DNA of 64,000 bases from a bacterium (GTDB lineage Bacteria > Chloroflexota > Dormibacteria > Aeolococcales > Bog-877): assembly GCA_021827985.1 (NCBI GenBank), contig JAKATL010000001.1:182376-246375 (forward strand), in the 5' to 3' direction. The notes under the pieces were generated by a model. It was given only the letters and a program-made list of their open reading frames with translations. It had not been told where the DNA came from and did not search any database. The translations under genes and the position numbers were made by a program. Below, one piece after another: positions 16,771 through 25,221 of the stretch (the stretch's first letter is position 1; every line of letters starts with the position of its first letter).

Positions 16771-17052
16771 TCAGGCTCCGCCCGCGGGCCCCTCCTCCGC
16801 GGACAGCTGGAAGGGCTGCTCGACCAGCTCGCCCTCAGGGCTCTGGGAGAGCTGGGTGATCCGCCGCTCGGCCCCGGCCAGAAGCGTGGAGCAGCGCCGC
16901 ACCAGCTTCACCCCGCGCTCGTACAGGGCGATCGCCTCCTCCAGCGCGACCTTGCCGTCCTCCAGGCGCTGGAGGACCTCGTCCAGCCTTGCCAGGGCCG
17001 CCTCGTAGTCCAGCAGGTCCTCGTCGGACGCGGGATTCGGCTCATCGGTCAT
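16771..17052 (-). CDS. xseB: Exodeoxyribonuclease VII small subunit
   Basis: A 93-residue helical protein with the family core YEAALARLDEVLQRLEDG and EEAIALYERGVKLVRRC. It associates in several copies with XseA to form exonuclease VII, which degrades single-stranded DNA. It overlaps xseA by 11 bases. Confidence 0.92.
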   Translation of the reverse strand: MTDEPNPASDEDLLDYEAALARLDEVLQRLEDGKVALEEAIALYERGVKLVRRCSTLLAGAERRITQLSQSPEGELVEQPFQLSAEEGPAGGA

Positions 17053-18358
17053 CGGGCACCTCCTTGCTCGGCTCCACCCCTGTCACCTGACTGCGCACCC
17101 GTCCCAGGGCCAGCTGGGTCACCAGCCGGTCGCCGGGGTGCAGCTCCCGGGGGTCGCGGACCAGCCTCTCGCCCTCCTCCTGCCAGGTTATCGAGTAGCC
17201 ACGCTCTAGGACAGCGAGCGGGGAAAGCGCCAACAGCCGCCCACCCCTCCCCCGCAGCTCCTCCTGCAACTGGCCGAGCCGGGGTGCGGGACCGCGCGCG
17301 GCCAGAAGCTGGCGTCGTGAGGAGAGCTGGTCCGACAGGCGGCCGAGATGACGGGCGGCCGCGCTGGCCAGCCGCTGAGCGGCACGGTCCAGGTCCTGCT
17401 GGCCCTCCATGAGCAGCCGCCGCGGGGCCAGGCGCTCCAGCCGGGCGGACGTGCCGGTGAGCTGCTCGGTCCGCCCCACCAGGAAGGCGGTGCCTGCCCT
17501 CCCGAGTCGTAGGTGCCTCGCCCCCAACTCGTGGCGCAGGCCGTCCCGGTCGGGGACAGCCAGCTCGGCGGCGGCCGAGGGGGTGGGGGCGCGGCGGTCG
17601 GCCACGAAGTCGACCACCGTGGTGTCGGTCTCGTGCCCCACCCCGGTCATGACCGGGACCGGACAGCTGGCCACCGCCCGCGCCAGCTCCTCAGAGTTGA
17701 AGGCGGAGAGATCCTCAAGGCTCCCCCCGCCCCGGACCAGCAGGACCAGCTCCGCACCCGAACGACCGGCCACGGCCATCGCCGCCACCAGCTCGGCCAC
17801 ACTCCCCTCCCCCTGCACCAGGGAGGGGACGACCACCAGCTCGGTGATCGGGCAGCGGCGGCTGACCACGTGGATCACGTCCCGGACGGCGGCGCCTCGC
17901 GGGGATGTGACCACCGCGACCCGCCGGGGAAGGAATGGGAGCCGGCGCTTGCGCTCGGGGCTGAAGAGTCCCTCGGCCTCCAGACGGGCCACCAGCTGCT
18001 GATAGGCCAGCGCCAGGGCCCCGACTCCCGCCGGCTCCAGATGATCCAGATACAGCTGGACCTCCCCCTTGGCCGGATAGACCGATATGCGCCCGTGGGC
18101 GATGACTCTCTGGCCGGTTTCCGGCTCGAAGGCCAGGGAGGAGCCGGCGCCGCGGAAGAGCACCGCCCGGATCGAGGCCTGGTCGGTGCGCCCCTCCCGA
18201 CAGTCCTTCAGCGTGAGGTAGCGATGACCGGCCGCGGACCTGGTGCAGGTGCCGATCTCGGCCTCAACGTACACGTCCTGGAGCGCTGGGTCTTCCTCCA
18301 GGTCCGCCCGGATCAGGCTGTTGAGCTCCGCCACCTGCAGGACGCGGCGCACCAGCAT
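17042..18358 (-). CDS. xseA: Exodeoxyribonuclease VII large subunit
   Basis: A 438-residue catalytic subunit of exonuclease VII. It has an N-terminal OB fold (LQVAELNSLIRADLEEDP, VYVEAEIG), then the catalytic region with VVTSPRGAAVRDVIHV, a GGGSLEDLSAFN motif and GVGHETDTTVVDFVADRRAPTP. The ATG at 18358 overlaps the nusB stop (TGATG); the frame stays open further upstream but that part falls inside nusB. Confidence 0.93.
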   Translation of the reverse strand: MLVRRVLQVAELNSLIRADLEEDPALQDVYVEAEIGTCTRSAAGHRYLTLKDCREGRTDQASIRAVLFRGAGSSLAFEPETGQRVIAHGRISVYPAKGEVQLYLDHLEPAGVGALALAYQQLVARLEAEGLFSPERKRRLPFLPRRVAVVTSPRGAAVRDVIHVVSRRCPITELVVVPSLVQGEGSVAELVAAMAVAGRSGAELVLLVRGGGSLEDLSAFNSEELARAVASCPVPVMTGVGHETDTTVVDFVADRRAPTPSAAAELAVPDRDGLRHELGARHLRLGRAGTAFLVGRTEQLTGTSARLERLAPRRLLMEGQQDLDRAAQRLASAAARHLGRLSDQLSSRRQLLAARGPAPRLGQLQEELRGRGGRLLALSPLAVLERGYSITWQEEGERLVRDPRELHPGDRLVTQLALGRVRSQVTGVEPSKEVPDDR

Positions 18359-18762
18359 CAGACCGCCTCCCTCGCCAGCTGGCCCAGAACCCCGTTGACG
18401 AAGCGGGCGGCATCCTCCCCACCGAGCTCCTTGGCCAGCCCGACCGCCTCGTCCAGGGTCACCGCCTGGGGATCCCGGCGGCGCCAGATCAGCTCGGCGG
18501 CCCCCAGGCGGAGGACTCCTCGCTCCACCCGCCCCATCTGTTCCAACTTCCAATGGGTGGCCGCCGCCTGCAGCGCCGCATCGATCTCGACGCGGTGCTC
18601 CTGGACCAGCGCCACCAGCTCCTCCGCGAAGGCCGCCGACTCCGGCGGCAGGTCATCCTCGGCGAGCTGGTAGGCGAATGCCGGACGCCAGTCCCCCGGG
18701 TCCTGATCGAGCTGGAAGACCACCCGGAGGGCGAGCTGGCGGGCGCGGTGGCGAGGCCTCAA
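18358..18762 (-). CDS. nusB: Transcription antitermination factor NusB
   Basis: An all-helical RNA-binding protein that joins NusE/S10 on boxA RNA during rRNA antitermination. The sequence from RHRARQLALRVVFQLDQ through RVERGVLRLGAAELIW to VTLDEAVGLAKELGGEDAARFVNGVLG is typical. The TTG at 18762 overlaps the stop of the Asp23 gene as TTGA and yields 134 residues, the usual length. Longer in-frame starts lie wholly inside the neighbour. Confidence 0.9.
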   Translation of the reverse strand: MRPRHRARQLALRVVFQLDQDPGDWRPAFAYQLAEDDLPPESAAFAEELVALVQEHRVEIDAALQAAATHWKLEQMGRVERGVLRLGAAELIWRRRDPQAVTLDEAVGLAKELGGEDAARFVNGVLGQLAREAV

Positions 18763-19121
18763 CCGCCGGCCAGCTCGCGGACCAAGACGTTGACCTCGAC
18801 GACCTCGAGCCCAAGCATCCTTTCGATGTCCCGAGACACCCGCCGCTGCAGCTCCTGCACCAGCTCCGGAAGGGTGGCCCCGGCCTCGATCGCGATGCCC
18901 AGCTCGAGCCGGATGGCCGCGCTCCCGATCATCTCCAGACGGACACCGCGGTGCCCCGCCTGGCGGCGCAGCGGGCGGGGCACGGGCACTCCCTGGAGCT
19001 CGCACATGTGAGCCACCCCTGGGGTTTCCAGCGCCGCCAGGGAGGCGATCGCGCCTACCACCTCGCTGGCCACTCGGACGCGCCCTGGAGGCTGCTCCCG
19101 CAGGGTGGGGGCGGTGGTCAC
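18759..19121 (-). CDS. Asp23/Gls24 family envelope stress protein
   Basis: A 120-residue protein of the Asp23/Gls24 (YqhY) family: VRVASEVVGAIASLAALETPGV, then EMIGSAAIRLELGIAIEAG, and ERMLGLEVVEVNVLVREL. Members are cytoplasmic and sit near the membrane or accompany fatty-acid synthesis genes. The position between efp and nusB is the same as for yqhY in Firmicutes. Overlaps efp by 4 bases. Confidence 0.9.
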   Translation of the reverse strand: MTTAPTLREQPPGRVRVASEVVGAIASLAALETPGVAHMCELQGVPVPRPLRRQAGHRGVRLEMIGSAAIRLELGIAIEAGATLPELVQELQRRVSRDIERMLGLEVVEVNVLVRELAGG

Positions 19122-19678
19122 GAGGCGCGCTCCAGATAGCGGGCGCTTCGGGTGTCCACCTTGACCCGGTCTCCGACGTTCACGAAGAGCGGCACGTCGA
19201 TCACCAGCCCGGTCTCCAGGGTGGCGGGTTTGAAGGTGCCCGTGGCCGTGTCCCCCTTGAAGCCGGGGTCGGTGGCGGTGACCTCCAGCACTACGGTGAT
19301 CGGGACCTCGACTCCGAGGATCCGGTCTTCGTGCCGGAGTAGGAAGAGGGTGTCGGACTCCCGCACATAGCGCGCGGCGGCCTCGAACAACTCCTGGCTG
19401 ATGGGGAACTGCTCGTAGGTGCTGGTGTCCATGAGCACATGCTGGTCCCCGTCCCGATACAGGTATTGCACCTCCACCTTCTCGATCCGGACCCTCGGGA
19501 AGCGCTCTTCGGGGCGGAACGTCTCCTCGGTCACGGCTCCAGTGTCGACATTGCGCAGTCGGGTGCGCACCACCGCGGTGCCCCGTCCCAGCTTGATGTG
19601 CTCGAAGGAGAGGACCTCCAGCAGCTGGCCGTTGCGCTCCACGGTGGTGCCGGCCCGAAGCTCTCCGGCGTTGATCAT
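19118..19678 (-). CDS. efp: Elongation factor P
   Basis: Three-domain translation factor that rescues ribosomes stalled on polyproline. It is 186 residues from ATG 19678, with GGAG 8 bases upstream. The KOW-like N-domain begins INAGELRAGTTVERNGQ and the C-terminal part shows DPGFKGDTATGTFKPATLETG, as in the family. The tip loop of domain I reads KLGRGTAV: residue 32 is arginine, where E. coli has the modified lysine 34 and Pseudomonas the rhamnosylated Arg32. No modification gene is visible in the window. The longer upstream frame is not supported. Confidence 0.94.
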   Translation of the reverse strand: MINAGELRAGTTVERNGQLLEVLSFEHIKLGRGTAVVRTRLRNVDTGAVTEETFRPEERFPRVRIEKVEVQYLYRDGDQHVLMDTSTYEQFPISQELFEAAARYVRESDTLFLLRHEDRILGVEVPITVVLEVTATDPGFKGDTATGTFKPATLETGLVIDVPLFVNVGDRVKVDTRSARYLERAS

Positions 19679-19856
19679 CAGCACGGCTCCAAGAATTGCG
19701 GTGGCCAGGGTGGCGCCGGGGCGGACCATCCCGCTCCCCACAGCCCCTGATGATCGCAGCTTAGGGGCCTTCCGTCGACAGCCCCGCCCCACCGCTCGCT
19801 ACACGGTCTTCAAACACCGCAGCAGATCCTTCACCGGCGCGGCAGAGGCCCCGCCC

Positions 19857-19862
19857 TAGCCT
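19857..19862 (+). promoter_or_regulatory. -10 box for the tandem HD-GYP gene (leaderless)
   Basis: TAGCCT fits the TANNNT pattern and lies 6 bases before the ATG at 19869. There is no Shine-Dalgarno-like sequence, which suggests a leaderless transcript. The gene is divergent from efp with 190 bases between. Confidence 0.33.
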
Positions 19863-19868
19863 TCAGTC

Positions 19869-21275
19869 ATGAGCGCCACCACCCTGAGGGCCAACGTCGC
19901 CACTGAGGCCGGCGGGTCGATGCCTTCCTCGCTCGTGATCGCCTCGCTGTCCCGGGCCCTGGATCTGGCCGAGGGTGAGCCGATGGGCCACGCCCTGCGG
20001 ACCTGCTGGCTGGGAATGCGGCTGGCCGACTGGGTGGGCCTCAGCCCGGATGAGCGCCAGGACCTCTTCTACGCTCTGCTCCTCAAAGATGCCGGCTGTT
20101 CGGCCAATGCCTACAGCGTGACCCGCTGGTTCGGCGCTGACGACCTCAGCACCAAGGCCCAGTTCAAGGTTTCCGACTGGAGCAGCCAGTGGCGCTCGCT
20201 CCTGTTCGCCATCCGCCAGACGGCGCCCACCGCCCCCATCACCCGGCGAATGGCCCAGCTGGTGGCCCTGGGGGCCAAGGGGCCGGGCCTGGCCAGCGAG
20301 CTGGTGGAGGCCCGCTGCACACGGGGAGCCGAGCTGGTGCGCCAGCTGGGCTGGGCCGAGCCTTCGGCAGAGGCCGTCTACTGCCTCGACGAGCACTGGA
20401 ACGGCTCGGGTAGCCCCCGAGGCCTCAAGGGCGACGAGATCCCGGTGCTCTCCCGGATCGCCCTGCTCTGCCAGACCGCCGAGATCTTCTGGCGCCACGG
20501 CGGACGCCGCAGTGTGGAGACCGTCCTCCGCCGGCGGCGGGGAACCTGGTTCGACCCTCAGCTGGTGGATGCGGTCCTGGCGCACGCCCGCAGCGACCGC
20601 CTCTGGGAGCGTTTCGGCACCATCAACCACCCCGAGCAGGTGGCTCCCCTGGACCCCCGCCCGCGGCGGATCTCCGGCACCTCAGTGGACGACATGTTGC
20701 GCATCGGCCAGGTGTTCGCCGGGGTGGTGGACGCCAAGTCACCCTGGACGGCCACCCACTCCACCCGGACCGCTGCCCTGGCCCGACGGATGGCCGAGGT
20801 CATGGGGATGAGCCCCGAGGAGAACGACCGCATCGGGCTGGCGGCACTGGTCCACGATCTGGGCAAGCTGGCGGTCAGCAACGCCATCCTGGACAAGGCG
20901 GGGCCGCTGGACGCCGGCGAGATGGCCCAGATGCAGAGCCACACCGCCATCACCCACCAGATCCTCTCGCCGCTCTGGCTGCTCAGCGATGTGGCCGAGA
21001 TGGCCGCCGCCCACCACGAGCGGCTCGACGGCTCTGGCTACCACCGCCACCTGAGGGGTCCCGACCTCCCCTTCGGCGCCCACGTGGTGGCAGCGGCGGA
21101 CGTCTTCGAAGCCCTCACCGCCGACCGGCCTTACCGGCGCGGGCTCGACAACGACGAGGCGGTCCGGCGGATGCGTCGGGAGGAGGGCCGGACCCTGGCC
21201 GCCGAGCCGGTCGCCGCCCTGGCGGAGATGGTGGAGTCGACCAGGAGCCTCCCGCCCGCCGACCCCATCACATAA
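19869..21275 (+). CDS. Tandem HD-GYP-like phosphohydrolase, first copy degenerate
   Basis: A 468-residue cytoplasmic protein with two HD-type halves. The C-terminal half is close to an active HD-GYP domain: THSTRTAALA, HDLGK (H329, D330), HTAITHQIL, then HHERLDGSGY (382-391), although the P after GY is replaced by H. The N-terminal half keeps the fold pattern, but its HD pair is KD (residues 73-74, LLKDAGCSANA) and its GYP-like motif is DEHWNGSGSPRG (175-186). HD-GYP domains hydrolyse cyclic-di-GMP or related dinucleotides. No receiver or DNA-binding domain is attached. Its end overlaps the convergent prepilin peptidase by 8 bases. Confidence 0.85.
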   Translation: MSATTLRANVATEAGGSMPSSLVIASLSRALDLAEGEPMGHALRTCWLGMRLADWVGLSPDERQDLFYALLLKDAGCSANAYSVTRWFGADDLSTKAQFKVSDWSSQWRSLLFAIRQTAPTAPITRRMAQLVALGAKGPGLASELVEARCTRGAELVRQLGWAEPSAEAVYCLDEHWNGSGSPRGLKGDEIPVLSRIALLCQTAEIFWRHGGRRSVETVLRRRRGTWFDPQLVDAVLAHARSDRLWERFGTINHPEQVAPLDPRPRRISGTSVDDMLRIGQVFAGVVDAKSPWTATHSTRTAALARRMAEVMGMSPEENDRIGLAALVHDLGKLAVSNAILDKAGPLDAGEMAQMQSHTAITHQILSPLWLLSDVAEMAAAHHERLDGSGYHRHLRGPDLPFGAHVVAAADVFEALTADRPYRRGLDNDEAVRRMRREEGRTLAAEPVAALAEMVESTRSLPPADPIT

Positions 21276-21933
21276 AGAAGAGCACCAGCCCGCAGCCGAT
21301 CACCAAAAACGGCCCGTACGGCAGGGTGTCCCTCAGTCCCAGGCGGCGGGTGGCCAGCAGGACGATGGTCACCACCCCGCCGACGAGCGCGCCGGCGATG
21401 AGTGCCCAGAGGGTGTAGAGCGCCGTGGCGCTGAGATTCATCCCGGTGACCGCACCGATCAGCATCCCCAGCTTGACATCCCCCCAGCCGAAACCCGCCC
21501 CGCCTTGGAAGAGCGAGCTGATGAGGGCGAAGGGGAGCAGGACCCCTCCACCGATCAGGATCCCGAAGAGCGCGGCGAAGATGCTGAGATGGGGGCTGAA
21601 GCTGGCCAGGGCCACCGCGAGGACGATCGCCGGGAGGCTGACCACGTCCAGGATGAGGCGGTGTTTCAGGTCAAAGCCCAGGATCTGCACCAGAACCACG
21701 ATCCAGAGGCTGTGGATCAGCAGCCCGGGCCCCATGGCCTCGCTCTTGGCGAAGAAGAAAAATCCGATGAGCCCCAGGAGGGGTAGCAGGATCCGCTCGA
21801 TCCGGTGGTCCTGGGCACCTGAGGTGCGGTCAACGAGACCCGCAGACCGCTCCAGGCGGAGGGACGCCTCCCCGGTGATCAGGCCGCAGGCCAGACCGGC
21901 GGCAGCCCAGCCCAGGGCCAGGGCGGTAGTCAC
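21268..21933 (-). CDS. Prepilin peptidase (A24 family), without the methylase domain
   Basis: A 221-residue polytopic membrane aspartic protease. Both catalytic regions are seen: FDLKHRLILD and GWGDVKLGMLIG (the GxGD motif). The N-terminal cysteine-rich methyltransferase region of PilD-type enzymes is absent. It would cleave type IV-pilin-like leaders, but no pilin gene is in the window. It lies 15 bases after mltG. Confidence 0.85.
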   Translation of the reverse strand: MTTALALGWAAAGLACGLITGEASLRLERSAGLVDRTSGAQDHRIERILLPLLGLIGFFFFAKSEAMGPGLLIHSLWIVVLVQILGFDLKHRLILDVVSLPAIVLAVALASFSPHLSIFAALFGILIGGGVLLPFALISSLFQGGAGFGWGDVKLGMLIGAVTGMNLSATALYTLWALIAGALVGGVVTIVLLATRRLGLRDTLPYGPFLVIGCGLVLFFM

Positions 21934-21948
21934 GAATGGAGCCGGGGA

Positions 21949-22974
21949 TCAGCCAAGCCCGGCCTCCTGAACCTGCTGCTGGTGCTGCGTCGCGGTGACG
22001 GCGAAGAGCATCTTGCCGTTGGGCAGTGAGACGAAGTACAGGTAGTCACTCTGGGTTGGGTGGAGCACGGCGTCCACGGCCCCCACCCCGGGGCTGTCGA
22101 TGGGCCCCGGGGGCAGGCCCTGGTGGAGGTAGGTGTTGTAGGGCGAGGGGAACTGGGTGGTGAACTTCGCACCGGACTGGCCGGCGCGCGCCATCGCGTA
22201 CAGGATCGTCACGTCACTCTGGAGCGGCATGCCCAGGCGCAGCCGGTTCAGGAACACTCCAGCGACCAGCGCCCGGTCCTGGCTGGTGGTGGCCTCTGCC
22301 GAGACGATCGAGGCCAGGGTGAGGGCTTGATAGGGCGTGAGGCCGATCCGCCTCGCCCCGGCGGACAGGGCGGGCGCCACCCGGCGCTGGAAGTCCTGGA
22401 GCTGGAGGAGCAGGAATTGGTGGGGCGTGATGCGAGGGCTCACCTGATAGGTGTCCCCGAAGGCCATCCCCTCCCATCCGGAACCCGCAGGCGCCCCTGC
22501 TGGAGGCGAGATCCCAGAGAAGGTCCCCGAGCTCACCTGTCCCAGATAGCCGGCGGCGGAGAAGAGGCCATCTGAGGCCAGCAGGGCCGACTCCTGAAGC
22601 GCCGAGAGTCCATCCTGGACCCGCACCTCGATGGGTAGCTGGGAAGGTGGGCCCTCAAGGACCGCCACCAGCTCTGAGGGGCCCATGCCCCGGTCCAATA
22701 TGAACTTGCCGGGGTGGAGCTTGAAGCCCAGCCCCCGGAGGTCCGCGTAGAGCCCGAAGAAGAATTGCGAGCGGACCACGTGGTGGCTGCCGAGGTCCTC
22801 CACCAACCGCTGCAGGGACTCGCCACGGCTCACGGTTATCAACACCTGCTGGCGGTGGTTGCTCTGGAGCGGCTCTAGTTCGCGCCGCCCCACCAGCGCA
22901 AGCGCTGCCAGGCCCCCCACCAGCACCAGAAGCACAAGGATCCCCACCAGCCTCCAGGGGTGCCGCGCCATCAC
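21949..22974 (-). CDS. mltG: Endolytic transglycosylase MltG
   Basis: A 341-residue protein with an N-terminal transmembrane helix (about 8-29), then a LysM-like region (VLITVSRGESLQRLVEDLG) and the YceG catalytic domain. The catalytic glutamate is E227 in TLASIVSAEATT, followed by FLNRLRLGMPLQSDVT and the proline-rich LPPGPIDSPG. MltG cuts nascent peptidoglycan and may terminate glycan strands. It overlaps ruvX by 4 bases (ATGA), a common pairing. Confidence 0.92.
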   Translation of the reverse strand: MMARHPWRLVGILVLLVLVGGLAALALVGRRELEPLQSNHRQQVLITVSRGESLQRLVEDLGSHHVVRSQFFFGLYADLRGLGFKLHPGKFILDRGMGPSELVAVLEGPPSQLPIEVRVQDGLSALQESALLASDGLFSAAGYLGQVSSGTFSGISPPAGAPAGSGWEGMAFGDTYQVSPRITPHQFLLLQLQDFQRRVAPALSAGARRIGLTPYQALTLASIVSAEATTSQDRALVAGVFLNRLRLGMPLQSDVTILYAMARAGQSGAKFTTQFPSPYNTYLHQGLPPGPIDSPGVGAVDAVLHPTQSDYLYFVSLPNGKMLFAVTATQHQQQVQEAGLG

Positions 22975-23381
22975 GGCATGGTTCTGGCTCCAGCCAGAAC
23001 CCCCTGTAACAGCAGCGCCGCCGCGACCCGGTCCCCCAGCTGCCGACGGCGCTGGCGCGAGTCGCCCTGGCGGATCATCTCGCGCTCCGCCTGGCGGGAG
23101 GTGAGCCGCTCGTCCGCGAACCGGAGGGGGAGCCTGGTGGCCGCCGCCAGAAGGGCTCCCAACCGGCGGGCCTCGGCCGCCTCCGGACCTTCGGACCCGT
23201 CCATCCTGAGCGGCAACCCCATCACCAGCTCTCCGACCTGGTTCTCGCGGGCCACCTCCACCAACCGGCGCACCAGGTCCTGGTCGCTCCTCCTGTTGAT
23301 GGTCACGTGAGGCAGGGCGATGGTCCTGGTCTCGTCACTCAGGGCCACCCCGAAACGGGCCGTACCAGGGTCGAGCGCCAT
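22971..23381 (-). CDS. ruvX: RuvX/YqgF Holliday-junction-resolvase-like protein
   Basis: A 136-residue RNase H-fold protein. LDPGTARFGVALSD carries the first catalytic Asp, LVMGLPLRMDGSEG the middle motif and FADERLTSRQAE the next acidic residues. Family members act in pre-16S rRNA processing and can resolve junctions in vitro. It is coupled to mltG downstream. Confidence 0.92.
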   Translation of the reverse strand: MALDPGTARFGVALSDETRTIALPHVTINRRSDQDLVRRLVEVARENQVGELVMGLPLRMDGSEGPEAAEARRLGALLAAATRLPLRFADERLTSRQAEREMIRQGDSRQRRRQLGDRVAAALLLQGVLAGARTMP

Positions 23382-23420
23382 CAGCCGCCCGGAGGTCGCA
23401 GGCCTGGTCCGAGCCAGCTC

Positions 23421-25160
23421 CTAGGCCCTCAGGGAGACCCGTTCGATCTGGATCCGTCCGGAGAGGAGCGGGAGCCAGGGAAGCGAGAACGGGGATTGAT
23501 GGATGGTCACCGAACTGGCTCCGGGCAGCTGGGCGAGAAGGTAGGTTCTGGCGCTGCCCGGGTTCATGAAGGTGACCCGGGTGCGGTAGGGCGCCAGATC
23601 CACCCTGGGCGCCCAGTACCCGACGGCGTTGGAGCTCAGGGTCAGCGTCCCGCCCGGACCTGCGGCCACGACCACGATGGTGCCGAGGTTGGGGTGGGCG
23701 AGGAGCTCACCATCCGTGGGAACCTTGGACTTCAGGTCCTGGAGGACGGCTGCACGGGCGGTCGAGGGGCTGTAGGCAGAGGCCGCGGCGGTCACCGAGA
23801 CCGTGAGGGTCTGGGTCTGACCGGCCTGTCCCACCGTGGGCAGGGTGGGGTTGGTGACCGTGAGCTGGATCCCATTGCCGCTGGAGTCCTGGGCGATCAC
23901 GTTGTGGCCCGCCATGGTCTTGAGGGTCTTCTCCACCTGTGAGGTGAGGTTGGAGTCGATCGTTTGCTGCTGTTGCTGAGCTGAGGAGATGTCGGAGGAG
24001 GTGAAGACCTGCTGGGTCTTGGAATCCTGGCCCCCGGCCATGGGAGAGGGGTTGGCCAGGGATATCGTCACGCTGCCAGCAAAGCCCGGGCACGACGGTG
24101 TCTGCGGGGTCAAGCTAAGACAGGCGCTGGCCACCTGATTGCCGGGCGCCCAGAACCACTGCTGACCGGAGCCCACGTTCCCCTGGGTGCCAAGACTGTT
24201 GGTGTCCGCCTGCACGGGGAGGGCGGGGGTGGATGTCTGTGGCGATGGCCCCTGCCCGCCCTGGCACGGCTGGACGGTATAGGTCCCGCCCTGCCCAGCG
24301 GAGGTGGTCGTGAAACCAAGAGTCGTACTGGCACTCTGGTCCTGGAACTCAGGCGCGGTGTTGCCCGAGAACGTCAGGTAGAGAGGCGGGCCATTCTTGC
24401 CGCCGCCTGAGTAGCAGAGGTAGAGGCTCCCGGTCGCCGGGGTGGGCGGCAGGACCTGGGTCCCGCTGGGGCTGACGCTGAAGGTCTGGGTGGCCGCCGG
24501 GGTCAGCAGGGCCTCGGTGGGGATCACGTCCAGGACCCCGGAGGACTGGCCGCTCAGGGTGCCCTGGATGGTCACGCTGTCGTTGATCCGGTGGGAGCGC
24601 ACGCCGACCAGGATCGTCGCCGAGGGGAGCAGGAAAAGGACCGCCAGCACCCCGATCGCGAAAACCGCGGCCCCGGACCCGATCATCCAGTTCCGGCCCC
24701 GGGGGGAGTGCCACCAGGAGCTCCAGCGGCCCTGCCCCGATGGCTCTGCGGGCCTGGCCACCAGCTGGGAAGGGGTGCGCCTTGCCAGCCCCGTGTTCGG
24801 GGATGGGGCCGGGGGAGCCTCCGGGGGAGCGGCCACCAGCGCCGTCCCGGCGGCCACCGCGGCCGCCGTCGGCGCCGACCGGAGGGATACCCCCTGCTCC
24901 AGCTGGGAGAGGGTGGTGAAGGTCGGGAATCCGGCCCGGATAGCCAGGGCCTGGACCTGGGCATCCCCGCTCACGATCGAGACGCGCTTCTGGAATCCCC
25001 GGGTGTACTGGAGAAGGAGCTGCAGGTCCAAGGAAGACCGCAATGCCCGTCCGTCCGCGGGGACCACGAAGACCAGGTCCCGGTCGCCCTCGGAGCGGCG
25101 GATCCGGTCCACGAGATCGGTGATCTCGTCGGTGGGCTCAACGTAGAGCAGCTTCGACAT
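23421..25160 (-). CDS. Single-pass membrane protein with baseplate-J/gp47-like external domain
   Basis: A 579-residue protein with a cytoplasmic N-terminal domain (about 1-90, KLLYVEPTDEITDLVDRI...LVFVVPADGRALRSS) that resembles an alpha/beta Rossmann-like fold. A Pro/Ala-rich linker, one transmembrane segment (about 158-180) and a long Thr/Ser/Gly-rich extracellular part (181-579) follow. Similar architectures are annotated as baseplate J-like in Firmicutes and Chloroflexota, but no phage tail genes are nearby. The neighbours (actin-like protein, ruvX, mltG, prepilin peptidase) suggest an envelope structure. Function not established. Confidence 0.7.
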   Translation of the reverse strand: MSKLLYVEPTDEITDLVDRIRRSEGDRDLVFVVPADGRALRSSLDLQLLLQYTRGFQKRVSIVSGDAQVQALAIRAGFPTFTTLSQLEQGVSLRSAPTAAAVAAGTALVAAPPEAPPAPSPNTGLARRTPSQLVARPAEPSGQGRWSSWWHSPRGRNWMIGSGAAVFAIGVLAVLFLLPSATILVGVRSHRINDSVTIQGTLSGQSSGVLDVIPTEALLTPAATQTFSVSPSGTQVLPPTPATGSLYLCYSGGGKNGPPLYLTFSGNTAPEFQDQSASTTLGFTTTSAGQGGTYTVQPCQGGQGPSPQTSTPALPVQADTNSLGTQGNVGSGQQWFWAPGNQVASACLSLTPQTPSCPGFAGSVTISLANPSPMAGGQDSKTQQVFTSSDISSAQQQQQTIDSNLTSQVEKTLKTMAGHNVIAQDSSGNGIQLTVTNPTLPTVGQAGQTQTLTVSVTAAASAYSPSTARAAVLQDLKSKVPTDGELLAHPNLGTIVVVAAGPGGTLTLSSNAVGYWAPRVDLAPYRTRVTFMNPGSARTYLLAQLPGASSVTIHQSPFSLPWLPLLSGRIQIERVSLRA

Positions 25161-25221
25161 CTGGTTCAGTGCCTCTCCGGCAGCAGCGTGCGGAGCCTGG
25201 CGGCCGCCCGGATGCGCCGGC

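Noticed and set aside
23421-25160. Prophage remnant suggested by the baseplate-J-like protein
   Set aside because: No other tail, capsid or lysis gene is near, codon use matches neighbours, and the protein has a membrane anchor and a cytoplasmic domain that phage gpJ lacks.
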